From Candidatus Bathyarchaeota archaeon (GTDB lineage Archaea; Thermoproteota; Bathyarchaeia; 40CM-2-53-6), in the NCBI GenBank assembly GCA_005888735.1, contig VBBN01000027.1, positions 1 through 64,000 of the forward strand: DNA of 64,000 nt. Reading direction: 5' to 3'. Below the pieces are notes generated by a model, which saw only the letters and a list, made by a program, of their open reading frames with translations, was not told the origin of the DNA and did not search any database. This document shows positions 39,945 to 49,486 of this stretch, one piece after another (within the stretch, counting starts at the first letter, position 1; each line of letters opens with the position of its first letter). Made by a program: the position numbers and the translations under genes.

Positions 39945-41204
39945 CTAGGAGTTCAAGTGCTTGACTACAATGTCGACAAGCTGGCGGGCTACCTCTCTCT
40001 TGTCAGCGAGGGGAATATGCGTGACCCTCTTCTCTCCATCTACCACGTAGAGTTCGTTTGTCTCGGTTTGAAAGCCTACCCCTTCGTGTCCGACATCGTT
40101 TGCCGCAACGAGGTCAGCTGTCTTCTCGCTCAGTATTTCGAATGCCTCGTCTACTAGCTGGTCGTTGGATACGTTGTACTCGGTCTTGAAGGCGACGATG
40201 AAGGCGCCGGGCTGGGCTTTTCGAACCTCAGCAATCACTTTCGGGGTTGCCTCTAGGTCAATGGTGACGATTTTTTGTTTCCGGGTCTTGAGCTTGGTCG
40301 GAGAAGCCTTGGCTGGCCTATAATCGCTGGGCGCGCCCGCGGCGAAGACGATCTCGTGGCGGCCCTGTTTCAGCTCTCTGACTGCCGCGCTGAGCATGTC
40401 CTCCGTGCTCTCGACTCTAATGGTTTTAACCCCCTGTGGTGGTTCGGCGCTTCCCGGCCCGAGAATTAGCGTAGTCTCAGCTCCCCTCTCTACGGTTTCC
40501 TTCGCGATCGCGGCACCCATCTTTCCGGAACTGCGGTTCGTGATCACCCGGATTGGGTCTATGTGCTCAATTGTCGGGCCAGCGGTCACGAGGACCCTGC
40601 GCCCCTTCATGTCTTTTTTCTGGGCCGCAAGCCTTGCGATGACCGCTCTGACAATCTTCTCGGTTGGGGCGATCTTCGCCTTTCCCTCTACGACTTCAGG
40701 CTGGATGAACTCAATGCCGGCTTCTTCCAGACGGGCAATGTTCTGCTGTACGATTGGATGATCGTATAGGGGCTCGTGCATTGCCGGTGCGACTAGAACG
40801 GGAATCTTCGACCCGATTGCCGTAGCGGCGACGGTCGTAACGGGAGTATCGTCAATCCCAGACGCCATTTTCCCAATGGTGTTAGCTGTGGCAGGAGCGA
40901 CAAGGACCAGGTCAACCTTCCCGGGGCTGTTACCTGCAAGAGTGATGTGTTCGAGCTGGCCTGTGAGCTTCGTCACGACCGGGTTCCCGGTCGCCCACTC
41001 TAGAAGGTCAGCGCCGACCAGCTTCTCTGTTGCAGGGCTTATGACAGCGTAAACATCTGCTCCATGTCGCATGAGTTCCCGGGCGACCTCTGGCGATTTG
41101 ACAGCTGCTACACTGCTTGAAATTAGTAGCGCGATCTTCCTCTCCGCCAGCTCGCCTCCTTTGCTCCCAATAATGTCCTTGGATGGATGAGTCAGAATTC
41201 CCAC
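39945..41204 (-). CDS. coaBC: Bifunctional phosphopantothenoylcysteine decarboxylase / phosphopantothenate-cysteine ligase CoaBC
   Basis: A 419-residue CoaBC. The N-terminal flavin decarboxylase half (about residues 20-200) has SSSVAAVKSPEVAREL, the active-site histidine in GQLEHITLA, APATANTIGKMASGIDD and PAMHEPLYDHP. The C-terminal ligase half (about 203-415) has VLVTAGPTIEHIDPIRV, NRSSGKMGAAIA and the KASPTKLK lysine segment. It makes 4'-phosphopantetheine for coenzyme A. An 83-residue gene lies 5 bp upstream; nitrilase and HAD genes follow. Confidence 0.95.
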   Translation of the reverse strand: MGILTHPSKDIIGSKGGELAERKIALLISSSVAAVKSPEVARELMRHGADVYAVISPATEKLVGADLLEWATGNPVVTKLTGQLEHITLAGNSPGKVDLVLVAPATANTIGKMASGIDDTPVTTVAATAIGSKIPVLVAPAMHEPLYDHPIVQQNIARLEEAGIEFIQPEVVEGKAKIAPTEKIVRAVIARLAAQKKDMKGRRVLVTAGPTIEHIDPIRVITNRSSGKMGAAIAKETVERGAETTLILGPGSAEPPQGVKTIRVESTEDMLSAAVRELKQGRHEIVFAAGAPSDYRPAKASPTKLKTRKQKIVTIDLEATPKVIAEVRKAQPGAFIVAFKTEYNVSNDQLVDEAFEILSEKTADLVAANDVGHEGVGFQTETNELYVVDGEKRVTHIPLADKREVARQLVDIVVKHLNS

Positions 41205-41209
41205 GACTC

Positions 41210-41461
41210 CTATCGCTTGAGGTGGCCGTTCTCGTAAGCCCAGTCAAGCAGGATGATTATTTCGTCAAGCGTGTATTTTCCCGCGCTGGGAGGGATGCGT
41301 TTCAAGACTTCGGGAAGGCTGGGCAGCATCGACCGGAAGAGCGCTGGCACGCGGTCGTACATAGCTTGAACCCCCGCGATAATTTCCTTCGCATCTCTCT
41401 CGCTGATGTTTGTCCCCTTCAAACCGGCCTTGATGCCCTTACTCATTTCCTTGACTTCCAC
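41210..41461 (-). CDS. Small conserved-looking protein upstream of coaBC
   Basis: An 83-residue helical, charged protein, (ends AYENGHLKR), with no motif I recognise. It is separated from coaBC by 5 bp, so the two are co-transcribed. The GTG at 41461 or the ATG at 41446 (MSKGIKAGLKG) may be the start; a GGTTAG box about 30 bp before the latter favours it slightly. A helper of CoaBC is conceivable, but nothing in the sequence shows it. Confidence 0.65.
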   Translation of the reverse strand: MEVKEMSKGIKAGLKGTNISERDAKEIIAGVQAMYDRVPALFRSMLPSLPEVLKRIPPSAGKYTLDEIIILLDWAYENGHLKR

Positions 41462-41627
41462 GTATACTCCAGCCTAACCCGACGCCCGTACTGCGCCATA
41501 TATCAGGTTCATGAACGAGACAATCAACTGGCCCTAAGCTCTGTTGTTAGGGCTCAGTAGTCTCCGATGAGCCCTGGTTGGAAACTCGATATGCTAGAGC
41601 CTATTACTCAGTCTTCTCTCCTTATCG

Positions 41628-41674
41628 GGAGAAACGAAACTTGAAGCCTTGCACAACTTGGAGCAAGTTTCTCC
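41628..41674 (+). promoter_or_regulatory. Alternative-stem leader upstream of purC
   Basis: GGAGAAAC (41628-41635) can pair with GTTTCTCC (41667-41674), or GAAACTTG (41636-41643) can pair with CAAGTTTC (41664-41671). Both are perfect 8-bp stems and both need the same GTTTC at 41667-41671, so only one can form. The element ends 46 bp before the purC ATG. Such exclusivity suggests a switch, but no known riboswitch motif is recognisable. Confidence 0.4.
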
Positions 41675-41719
41675 GGGAAAACGAGGTCTCCAACTAGCAC
41701 GAGTGGTGGATGCGAAAGA

Positions 41720-42580
41720 ATGACCCAGAAAGATCCAACTCCTCCACCGCAAGTCCCTTTCAAGCGCGGCAAGGTCAAGGACGTATACGACATTGGAAAT
41801 GACCAGTTGCTCTTCGTCTTCACGGACCGGGTTTCAGCATACGACGTGGTCCTTCCGTCGACAATACCGAAGAAGGGCGAGGCGTTGTGCAAAATGGCCG
41901 CGTTCTGGTTCGACTATCTCAAGACACCCCACCACATGGTTCGCCTAAAGGATCCGCAGCGGATGATCGTCCGGAAGCTGAAGATGATACCGGTCGAGTG
42001 TGTCGTCCGAGGTTATCTCTACGGAAGCCTCTACGAGAGATTCACGAAGCACGAGATATTTCTCCCATCGGTGGAGCCAGTTCTCGCCGCCAAACTCCCA
42101 GAACCCATCTTCGACCCGACCACAAAGTCGGAGAAAAAGGACGAGCCGATTACGGTCGAGCAGATTGAAGATGAAGGGTGGCTCGATGCAGAGCAGATTG
42201 CGGCCCTTAAGGAGAGAACCGTCAGCATCTACAAGACAATCCTGGACCGTGCGGACAGCGCTGGTTTCATCCTCGCTGATTTGAAATTAGAGTTTGGCTT
42301 TGATGAGGAGGAGAATATCATCCTCGCGGATTCAGTTGGACCCGACGAGTTCAGGCTCTGGCCTAAAGAAAGCTACGCGCCGGGTAAGGTACAGGAGAGC
42401 TATGACAAACAGCCTATACGTGATTGGCTCTCGAAGGTAGGCTACAAGAAGAATCTTGACCAAGCGCGCAAACAGGGTATGACGGTTCCGAGGCCTCCGG
42501 ACATTCCAGAAGACCTAATTTCCGAGACCAGCAGACGCTACATCATCGCTTATGAGCGCTTGACTGGGCTGAAGCTGTAA
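41720..42580 (+). CDS. purC: Phosphoribosylaminoimidazole-succinocarboxamide synthase (SAICAR synthetase)
   Basis: A 286-residue PurC, which joins CAIR and aspartate with ATP to make SAICAR in purine synthesis. The family signatures are GKVKDVYDIGNDQLLFVFTD-type start (residues 17-36), DRVSAYDVVLPSTIPKKG, ECVVRGYLYGSLYE, LADLKLEFGFDE and DSVGPDEFRLWP. Length is that of the longer PurC form. The ATG lies behind a structured leader. The next gene, purM, starts after a single base, so they form an operon. Confidence 0.96.
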   Translation: MTQKDPTPPPQVPFKRGKVKDVYDIGNDQLLFVFTDRVSAYDVVLPSTIPKKGEALCKMAAFWFDYLKTPHHMVRLKDPQRMIVRKLKMIPVECVVRGYLYGSLYERFTKHEIFLPSVEPVLAAKLPEPIFDPTTKSEKKDEPITVEQIEDEGWLDAEQIAALKERTVSIYKTILDRADSAGFILADLKLEFGFDEEENIILADSVGPDEFRLWPKESYAPGKVQESYDKQPIRDWLSKVGYKKNLDQARKQGMTVPRPPDIPEDLISETSRRYIIAYERLTGLKL

Positions 42581-42581
42581 G

Positions 42582-43631
42582 ATGCCAAGGCCTCGGACGT
42601 CTTATTCGCACGCCGGGGTCAACTTAGATCAAGTCAGCAAGTCTCATCGAATAGTAGCCCGGAAACTAGCTGTTACTTTCCAGACCAGGAAGGGAAAACT
42701 CGGCCGACCAATCTTCCCAATAGGGCACTACGCGGGACTCGTTGATGTAGGAAACAATCGCGTCCTTAGCCTGCACACAGACAGTGTCGGAACTAAAGTC
42801 CTCATTGCACGTATGATGGGAAAGTACGACACTATCGGCATCGATTGTGTGGCCATGTGCGCTAATGACATCATCTGCACAGGCTCAGAACCCATTAGTT
42901 TCCTCGACTATCTCGCAGTATCGAAGCCAAACCCCACGATGGTCGCTAGTATCGCAGAGGGAATCGTGGTGGGGGCGAAACAGGCGGGATTGGCCGTGGT
43001 TGGAGGGGAGACTGCTGTTGTGCCGGATCTACTTTCGGAGGCAGGAATCGACCTAGTCGGAATGGCTGCTGGAATCTGCTCGAAAGGTGACTTGGTCTTA
43101 GGCGATAGGATTCGTAACGGAGATGAGCTAATCGGAGTAGCTAGTTCTGGAATTCACTCCAATGGGCTGACCCTTGCCCGGAAGGTTCTGCTGAAAAATC
43201 ACCCTGTCAGAGAGGTAATCCCAGACTTGGAACGAAGCATCGGAGAGGAGCTGCTCGAACCGACTCGAATCTACGTCAAACCGGTCCTTGAGACCTTGAA
43301 GCAGGCAGAAGTCCACGGCCTCGCACACATAACTGGAGGCGGCTTCTCCAAGCTCAACCGAATAGTCAGCCAAGCCAAGCTTGGAGCCGACCTCGACTAC
43401 ATGCCGACCCCTCCAGTAATATTTCGCATGCTGCAAAGTGAGGGGCGGATTGCAGAAGCTGAAATGTTCCGAACGTTCAATATGGGAATAGGATTTGTGG
43501 TAATCTGCCCAGAGGGACAATCTGCCGCTGTCTTCCGAGTTTTTCGGCGACACAAACAGGGAGCGTTTAGGATAGGGAGCGTCCAGAAGACGCGAGGAAT
43601 AAGAATATTCGGAAGGCTCGTGAGCAATTAG
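42582..43631 (+). CDS. purM: Phosphoribosylformylglycinamidine cyclo-ligase (AIR synthetase)
   Basis: A 349-residue PurM, which closes the imidazole ring of AIR from FGAM with ATP. Signatures are SYSHAGVNLDQ at the start, HTDSVGTKVLIA, GIDCVAMCANDIICTGSEP, GLAVVGGETAVVPDLL, GVASSGIHSNGLTLAR and HITGGGFSKLNR. Length is typical. It begins 1 bp after the purC stop. Other purine genes are not in the window. Confidence 0.96.
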   Translation: MPRPRTSYSHAGVNLDQVSKSHRIVARKLAVTFQTRKGKLGRPIFPIGHYAGLVDVGNNRVLSLHTDSVGTKVLIARMMGKYDTIGIDCVAMCANDIICTGSEPISFLDYLAVSKPNPTMVASIAEGIVVGAKQAGLAVVGGETAVVPDLLSEAGIDLVGMAAGICSKGDLVLGDRIRNGDELIGVASSGIHSNGLTLARKVLLKNHPVREVIPDLERSIGEELLEPTRIYVKPVLETLKQAEVHGLAHITGGGFSKLNRIVSQAKLGADLDYMPTPPVIFRMLQSEGRIAEAEMFRTFNMGIGFVVICPEGQSAAVFRVFRRHKQGAFRIGSVQKTRGIRIFGRLVSN

Positions 43632-43858
43632 GAAGGAGCAGCGAGAGCATCGTATAGTCGGACCAGCGTTTGATGTCGTGATGAGAAAGACGCTTCATTA
43701 GGAAAGTCTTCTCCCGCTCCTGCACCATAGCTTGACCGAGGTCTATGTCCCCGTACGCGACTGTTGCGGTCGCGGAACCTGCGGTTCCCCATGCGATGGC
43801 CAGTTTTTTTGGTTCAGATAGCCCCCGCGACGAGTCTGTTCAGTTTATCGACCTGGGT

Positions 43859-44413
43859 CTAATTTCCAAGTGTTTCATAGATTTCAGCCGCTTTCATGAA
43901 CTGTTCTCCCGCCTCCTTGGTGAGGCCTCTCGTCAGTGCGGCCTCTCCGAGCTGGGTGCGGGCGAGAGCTTCGTGCAACACTCCCCAAGATGTTCCGCGA
44001 TAAAACTCGATACTTTGCAAGAATAGCCCCTTGCCTGTTGGTCCAATCTCCCTTCGCATCCATCAGATGCGCTTGGGCAAGAACGGACAAGATTGAAAGT
44101 GGCGAGCGCATATCCGCAAGCTTCCCAAGGGATTTCAACAGTTTAGAACCTTTTCATACCATTTCTCTCCCTCGGCGATCCGGTTCAGTCTAATCTCTGC
44201 TATGGTAAGCAGGAAACTGGCGTGTGCTTGCCAATAGGCAGAGTTGGCCTTTAGCCCGTTCTCATGCGCCCTCAGAGCCTCTGTCCGGGTCGACTCGAAA
44301 TCGTCAATGTCGTCCCGCACCCGCCGTCGATGTATATGCGCCGAAATGGTGCAACACCGTCGAGTCAGGGAGGCCCAATAGCCTAGTCGACGTGACCATG
44401 GTGCTTGAAACAA
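43859..44413 (-). pseudogene. Decayed tetratricopeptide-repeat gene
   Basis: Three minus-strand frames in a row give TPR-like helices that fit together as one protein: ENGLKANSAYWQAHASFLL and WYEKVLNC (frame ending at 44135), then KSLGKLADMRSPLSILSVLAQAH, then HEALARTQLGEAALTRGL and EQFMKAAEIYETLGN (ending at 43859). Two frame changes, near 44137 and 44050, are needed. No start or upstream domain remains. Homologues are often C-terminal TPR parts of signalling proteins. The rest of the 972-base gap (43632-43858 and 44414-44603) holds nothing I can name. Confidence 0.6.
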
Positions 44414-44603
44414 TCTTACAAAGCTACATTATTAGTGAAATGACAAACGCGGCTACGTCCCTATCAACGAGAAAAGTCCGATCGTCACCGACGTGCTGGA
44501 ACTGCCTAGATGTGAACGTTCAGTTCTTGTTACTGGCTGTTCAGTGTAACCAGTTACGGGACGTTTACCCCGTTCCTGGAACGAGGACTCTATCGAGCCG
44601 GCT

Positions 44604-45131
44604 ATGGCCTCCGAAACTCGCCAGCACTACGCCAAATTTATCGTTCTAGCCGGATTGATACTCACAGGCATTGTTCTGATTGCTCTGCCTACTCCTGTGG
44701 AGCAGAATGTTCAAGTGTTCTCTGCACCGCAAGTTACCACGAATGAGCTTCCAGCTTCGATAGGTTTCGCGCCTCCAGGGTATTATGCGGACGCACACGT
44801 CACCACGAACAACGCGGTTACGGTGAAGCTTGTTCTAGTCGGTTCTGCCGTCCTGTTTTCACAGTCCTTTCCAGGAGGAACCTTTGATATTCCGCGGGTC
44901 CAGATAATCGGGGGAGGGAATCTCTTCCTTACAATTTCGTCCACGAACGGTGCTTTTACACAGATGAACGTGTTCGCGAGGATCTTTCATGATGTCTCGA
45001 CTTACCAATACGCATGGATAGGAATCGGAGTTCTAGGTGTTGCAGGCTTGTTCACTCTTGCTATTCTTCGTCCTGAGACAGGGCTCGGACGGCTGGTCTA
45101 CAAGATTCTCCCAGTCATAGGACGATACTGA
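44604..45131 (+). CDS. Hypothetical membrane protein with exported beta domain
   Basis: A 175-residue protein with an N-terminal membrane helix (about residues 11-28), an exported beta-rich domain of about 100 residues with few charges (GYYADAHVTTNN, GGGNLFLTISSTNGA) and a second helix (about 137-158) followed by a short cytoplasmic tail. No family recognised. It stands alone. The 367-base region after it holds only a short tandem repeat. Confidence 0.65.
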   Translation: MASETRQHYAKFIVLAGLILTGIVLIALPTPVEQNVQVFSAPQVTTNELPASIGFAPPGYYADAHVTTNNAVTVKLVLVGSAVLFSQSFPGGTFDIPRVQIIGGGNLFLTISSTNGAFTQMNVFARIFHDVSTYQYAWIGIGVLGVAGLFTLAILRPETGLGRLVYKILPVIGRY

Positions 45132-45281
45132 GTTTTTCAGCGCATCCATCTCTAATCCGTCAAAACTAACCCGGGTCTGACCCTTTCCAAGATCGGCCAG
45201 AACAAGCCCCGACTCACGATCTCTCAAAGATTACTGAGAACCCGACCGTGAGCAATGGGAGAACGAGAAAAAATGACCGGC

Positions 45282-45327
45282 CAAACGAGTAGCCAAACGA
45301 GAAACGAGCGAGAAACGAGCGAGCGCT
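45282..45327. repeat. Short tandem repeat (CCAAACGAG and AAACGAGCG units)
   Basis: Two copies of an 12-base unit beginning CCAAACGAG are followed by two copies of GAAACGAGCGA, in the 367-base gap between a membrane gene and the exporter permease. The minus-strand frame across it is low-complexity (repeated RFSFG-like residues) and not a real gene. Confidence 0.5.
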
Positions 45328-45498
45328 CAAAAACAGCGGCCGTGGGCCTAGGTAACGGTCCCGGAATTGGGCAAACCTCGTGAGAATCCAACTCAGGCAC
45401 ACTACGCCCGTGTTACAGGTCTACATGATTTGCAGCTTAAGACAAAACGATGAGACCGGCGAGTCGCCTGAATCAAGCCCCAGTTTTTTGCTTACTCG

Positions 45499-48048
45499 CT
45501 AAACCTGTTCGAGCGCCCTTGTAACGTCCATTCTCGAAGCTCGAAGGGCAGGGTACAAGCTCCCTGCAACAACAGCCAGCATCGCAAGAACAAGAGACTG
45601 GACAATTGCATTCCACGGCACGATGAAAGGCAGCCAGAATCCAGCAATCGTCGTGCTGTTAGTAGCTCCCACGAGCAGGAGGAGTCCTCCTGGAATGGCC
45701 AGTAGAAAGCCGAAGAGGCCTAGCGTGACACCCTCGCCAAGAAAGAGCCCGGTTATCTGTCCACGGCTCATCCCTTGTGAGCGCAGCAGGCCAATCTCAC
45801 GCCGCCTATCTGCGACACTCATGATCATCGTCGCAGCGATTCCTAAAGTCGCAATCAAGAGCGCGAAGTAGAGAATCAAGAGTATCAAGGCGAAGATTCT
45901 ATCAATAGTTCCTCGCACCAGCGAGAGAAGCTCTGAAAGTGTCACCGAGTTCTCAGCAAGATCATATTTTGGATACGCGATAGCAATATCATGCGCTATT
46001 GCCGCTGCCTGCGACTTGGTCTCAGGCTTTAGGTTAACGAGGAAGATAGGGGCGTGCATGTTTCCAGCGAAGTATTTCAGCTGGGAAGCAAAGGATACTA
46101 CAATAGACTCGCTGGCGAAATTCTCTCCGAACCGGAGGTACTGAAGAACGGGCCCTGTGAACACTCCTGCGATCTTGAACTGAACGATCTTCCGAAGGCC
46201 CTGCTGGATTGCTGTTAGGCTAACATTGTCCCCTACTCCAACCCTCAGTCTGGACGCGAGTCCGGCTAGCTGGCCGTAGACATGCTCCGGGGTGGGCGAG
46301 TTTATGAAGGCATACGATATTATCTTCGGAAAATTTGCAGGGTCAACCGCGAGAACCCCAATCTGAGATGTTACGTTAGGGTTCAGTGGGTTCACCGCCC
46401 TGACATTGGTGAAGTTTTGGCCTGGTGATAGCGGAGTCGCCACTGATACTTGTGGAAGCTGCGCCAAATTGCTGGTGAAGCTGATAGGTATGGACTGGTT
46501 AGCCACTAGAAAGATATCCGCCCCCAGGGCCTCCCTGATGCCCTGCTCAATTGCCTGCTGGGTACCCGCCTGTATACCGCCGAGCATCACCACGAAGCTG
46601 AGAGTAATCGTGATCATTCCGAAGCAAACGGCGTTCCTGACAAGCCTCCGCCTTCCACTCCTCGAGGCCACATAGCCAACGCCACCGGAGAACTTGACGA
46701 GCGGCGCGGTGATGTACTGACTGGCTCGAGAGAAGGCTAGTCCGCCTAACACTATGAGTCCGAGCGGAATCAAAGCGACATCAAGGTACGATATGTGGAC
46801 CGGTGTTAGCCTGAACGCCTGCAACGAGCCGTACAGCAACATCACCCCGCTAGCTACCCCAATTGTCGAGTCGGAGACCCGCCTTGGCTTGTCTCTGGCA
46901 CTTGGCCTTATCGCGCGAATAATGTCAATTCGACTGGCTGAAACCGCGGGATAGAGTGCGCCTGCGACGACCGCTCCAAGCCCAGCCGCTATGCCGGTCA
47001 AGACTATGTATGGAGTAAGCTGCGTGACGGGTAGGCTGGGGATCTCAAGCAGTTGCTCTGCGACTCTTGTGAAAAGTCTTGAGAGGCCCCATCCGGCAAT
47101 GAGGCCGGCACTCGCACCAACCAATCCTATTAGCAGTCCCTCGCCGAAAAATATTTTGAAGACCTGTCGTCGGGACGAGCCTACAGCCCGCATCACGCCG
47201 ATCTCGTAGGTCCGCTCGTTAACTGTCATGTAGAGAGTGTTGAAAACGATGAAAGAACAGACAACGAGTGAGACCGCGACCATCGCGTTAAGCCCCAGGT
47301 TAAACCCGGTCATCTGGCCCTGAATCCTATGGACGGCCTCCGCTTTCGGCGCGGAGACGTCGAAAGCAGGCATCAGGTGCTGAAGGTCCCTCTGGACCTC
47401 CAGCGCCTTCGAAGGGTCGCTGATTGTGGCGAAGATGTGGGTTATCTTCCCCTGGAGACCGAGAGCTGTCTGCAGCTCGGGAAGAAACACGTACACAGTG
47501 CTCCCGATGTTGCGAAGCGGATTGTTGATTCCGATAACCGTAAGGCTGAGCGCAACTGTTCTCGGAGGCAGTGACGGGGTCTCGCTGAGTACCTTGATTG
47601 TTGAGCCAAGGGCAAGTCCGTACTTTGTTGTTAGAGTGTTCCCGACAACTGCAGAGCCGGGTGAGAGGGGGGCTGTGCCGGTGATGTTGAAAGTGGAATA
47701 GTCGAAGTCTGTCCGGTTAACTCCAATGAGCTGAAAAACTGTCATGTTATCTAGCGAACCGAACCAGTCTAATCGTTGGACTGTCTGGCGAATCTCCGGG
47801 ACCTGGTTGACGATGCTGAGATTTCCATTTGCTTCAAACGGAAGGGGTCCTATTCCCGGGTACCGGACAATAATGTCGGTCGCCCCCCAGAACCTGTTGA
47901 TGTATCCTGTGAACTCACTGCTCGCGGCAGCGGTTGCCAGGTTTATGCCGACAAGCAGGGCAACGCCTAGCATCACGGCGACAATTGTCAGAACAGTTCT
48001 GGCTTTCCGACGTGGAAGGTTGCGGTAGGCAATCTTGGCTGAGAGCAT
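45499..48048 (-). CDS. MacB/FtsX-type ABC transporter permease with two FtsX domains
   Basis: An 849-residue permease. TM1 (about residues 17-38) is followed by a MacB-type extracellular domain, an FtsX bundle of three helices (about 255-385, YEIGVMRAVGSSRRQVFKIF), a second lone pair of helices and extracellular domain, and a second FtsX bundle (about 710-845, REIGLLRSQGMSRGQITGLF). Fusion of two FtsX units gives a full LolCE-like permease in one chain. It is 20 bp behind its ATPase gene. Such systems act by mechanotransmission on surface lipids, peptides or drugs rather than by carrying substrate through the membrane. Confidence 0.93.
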   Translation of the reverse strand: MLSAKIAYRNLPRRKARTVLTIVAVMLGVALLVGINLATAAASSEFTGYINRFWGATDIIVRYPGIGPLPFEANGNLSIVNQVPEIRQTVQRLDWFGSLDNMTVFQLIGVNRTDFDYSTFNITGTAPLSPGSAVVGNTLTTKYGLALGSTIKVLSETPSLPPRTVALSLTVIGINNPLRNIGSTVYVFLPELQTALGLQGKITHIFATISDPSKALEVQRDLQHLMPAFDVSAPKAEAVHRIQGQMTGFNLGLNAMVAVSLVVCSFIVFNTLYMTVNERTYEIGVMRAVGSSRRQVFKIFFGEGLLIGLVGASAGLIAGWGLSRLFTRVAEQLLEIPSLPVTQLTPYIVLTGIAAGLGAVVAGALYPAVSASRIDIIRAIRPSARDKPRRVSDSTIGVASGVMLLYGSLQAFRLTPVHISYLDVALIPLGLIVLGGLAFSRASQYITAPLVKFSGGVGYVASRSGRRRLVRNAVCFGMITITLSFVVMLGGIQAGTQQAIEQGIREALGADIFLVANQSIPISFTSNLAQLPQVSVATPLSPGQNFTNVRAVNPLNPNVTSQIGVLAVDPANFPKIISYAFINSPTPEHVYGQLAGLASRLRVGVGDNVSLTAIQQGLRKIVQFKIAGVFTGPVLQYLRFGENFASESIVVSFASQLKYFAGNMHAPIFLVNLKPETKSQAAAIAHDIAIAYPKYDLAENSVTLSELLSLVRGTIDRIFALILLILYFALLIATLGIAATMIMSVADRRREIGLLRSQGMSRGQITGLFLGEGVTLGLFGFLLAIPGGLLLLVGATNSTTIAGFWLPFIVPWNAIVQSLVLAMLAVVAGSLYPALRASRMDVTRALEQV

Positions 48049-48068
48049 ACGCGAATCCTAGGGCATTG

Positions 48069-48842
48069 CTAGTTAGGCTGGAACAGTGATTGTTGGCGTT
48101 CCGGAGGAACAGATTCTACTGCTCTAATCAAGTGCTGTTCTACAGAGGGTCTCGCAGGCTTTCCCTCATTGATCACCCCGTCTCGCATCTCGAAGAGCCG
48201 GTCAGCTCTGCTCGACACAACCGGATCGTGTGTGACCACCATCACCGTGGCGTTCTCTTGCTTCGCAAGCTCGTACATCACCTGGACAACCGCTGAGCCT
48301 GTCTTGGTGTCAAGGTCGCCTGTCGGCTCATCGGCAAGTATGACCTTGGGACTGTTCGCCAAAGCTCGTGCAATCGCGACACGTTGCTGTTCTCCACCGC
48401 TAAGCTCGTCGGGCAAGTGATCCGTTCGATCTGCAAGCTCTACCCTTCCCAGTAGCGAATGGGCGCGCTCCCTAGCCTTTTTCGATTTCACACCAGCGGT
48501 CAGAAGGGGAAGCTCCACGTTCTCCAAGGCTGACAAGACCGGAATCAGGTTGTGGAATTGGAAGACGAAGCCGATTTTGTGCCGGCGCAGCTTGGTTAGC
48601 TGTCCATCCTTCATCCCAGAAAGGTCTTGTCCATCGATGAGGACTCTTCCACTAGTTGGCTTGTCAAGGGTTCCGATGATGTTGAGCAGTGTTGTTTTTC
48701 CTGAGCCCGAAGGTCCGGTTACAACGACGAACTCTCCCGGATGAAGTGTAAGACTCACTCCGCGAAGAGCCTTAACAACGTTCTTGCCTAAGCGGTAGCT
48801 CTTCTCCAATTTTTCTGTCTGAACAACCGCTGGAGCCTGCAA
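48069..48842 (-). CDS. LolD/MacB-type ABC transporter ATPase
   Basis: A 257-residue ATPase for the FtsX permease downstream. Motifs are Walker [11 protein letters not shown]-loop [10 protein letters not shown], signature [15 protein letters not shown], Walker [13 protein letters not shown] and H-loop VVTHDPVV. The [16 protein letters not shown] stretch is typical for the LolD/MacB subgroup. The two genes are separated by 20 bp. The promoter faces the RNase H-fold gene. Confidence 0.95.
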   Translation of the reverse strand: MQAPAVVQTEKLEKSYRLGKNVVKALRGVSLTLHPGEFVVVTGPSGSGKTTLLNIIGTLDKPTSGRVLIDGQDLSGMKDGQLTKLRRHKIGFVFQFHNLIPVLSALENVELPLLTAGVKSKKARERAHSLLGRVELADRTDHLPDELSGGEQQRVAIARALANSPKVILADEPTGDLDTKTGSAVVQVMYELAKQENATVMVVTHDPVVSSRADRLFEMRDGVINEGKPARPSVEQHLIRAVESVPPERQQSLFQPN

Positions 48843-48927
48843 CAGTCTCTTACTTGTACAGGCCTCTGTCGTATCCGGAATATGTTCCTTTGCCGGGGAT
48901 GAAGCCTTAAGCCATCAGGTCTATCTC

Positions 48928-49473
48928 GTGAATCGTATGGCAGTCAGAGCCGTCATTCTCGACATTGAAACCTCATCACTGGAAGCAGATGGGGGAATCG
49001 TCGTCGGCGCGGGACTCGCCCCAGAGAAGGGCAGGAGCGAATACTTTCAGGTCAAACGGAGTCGTGAAGAGGGGACAGTTCTTTCAAAGCTGGCCCAGCG
49101 GATTCAATCATACGACGTCTTGGTGACTTGGAACGGGCGTGGCTTCGATATTCCGTTTCTCACTACTCGATTTCTCAAGCATGGGTTAGACCCGAGGCCG
49201 ATTAGCTCCAAACGACACATTGACTTGAATGAGGTCGTGAAGAACCGGTTGAGGCTCACCTTCACCTACTTGGACCACGTCTGCGATTTCTTCGCGATCG
49301 CCAAGAAGAAAGGGCCAATGGGAATGGACGTGCCACAGCTCTACGTTCGCGCACTGGAGGGAGACACCAAAGCCCTCGGAGCGATCCGGGACCACTGCCT
49401 CGATGACTTGCAAGCCACTAGGAACGTGTATCTCCGACTCAAACCTCTGATAGAACAATGGATGACCCAGTGA
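48928..49473 (+). CDS. RNase H-fold 3'-5' exonuclease-like protein (RNase_H_2/YprB group)
   Basis: A protein of about 180 residues with a DEDD exonuclease layout: DIETSS (D-x-E) at the start, VTWNGRGFDIPFL in the second position with its aspartate, and HCLDDLQATRNVY with the third and fourth acidic residues. This is the arrangement of the RNase_H_2 (YprB) family, related to DNA polymerase proofreading domains. The GTG at 48928 is the longer start; a CTTAAG box at 48906-48911 is 28 bp before the ATG at 48937, which may be the true one. It is divergent from the ABC transporter. Confidence 0.85.
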   Translation: MNRMAVRAVILDIETSSLEADGGIVVGAGLAPEKGRSEYFQVKRSREEGTVLSKLAQRIQSYDVLVTWNGRGFDIPFLTTRFLKHGLDPRPISSKRHIDLNEVVKNRLRLTFTYLDHVCDFFAIAKKKGPMGMDVPQLYVRALEGDTKALGAIRDHCLDDLQATRNVYLRLKPLIEQWMTQ

Positions 49474-49486
49474 CGCCTGCTCCGTT

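Noticed and set aside
45214-45402. Minus-strand frame of 62 codons over the tandem repeat
   Set aside because: Its sequence is only a translation of the short repeat units.
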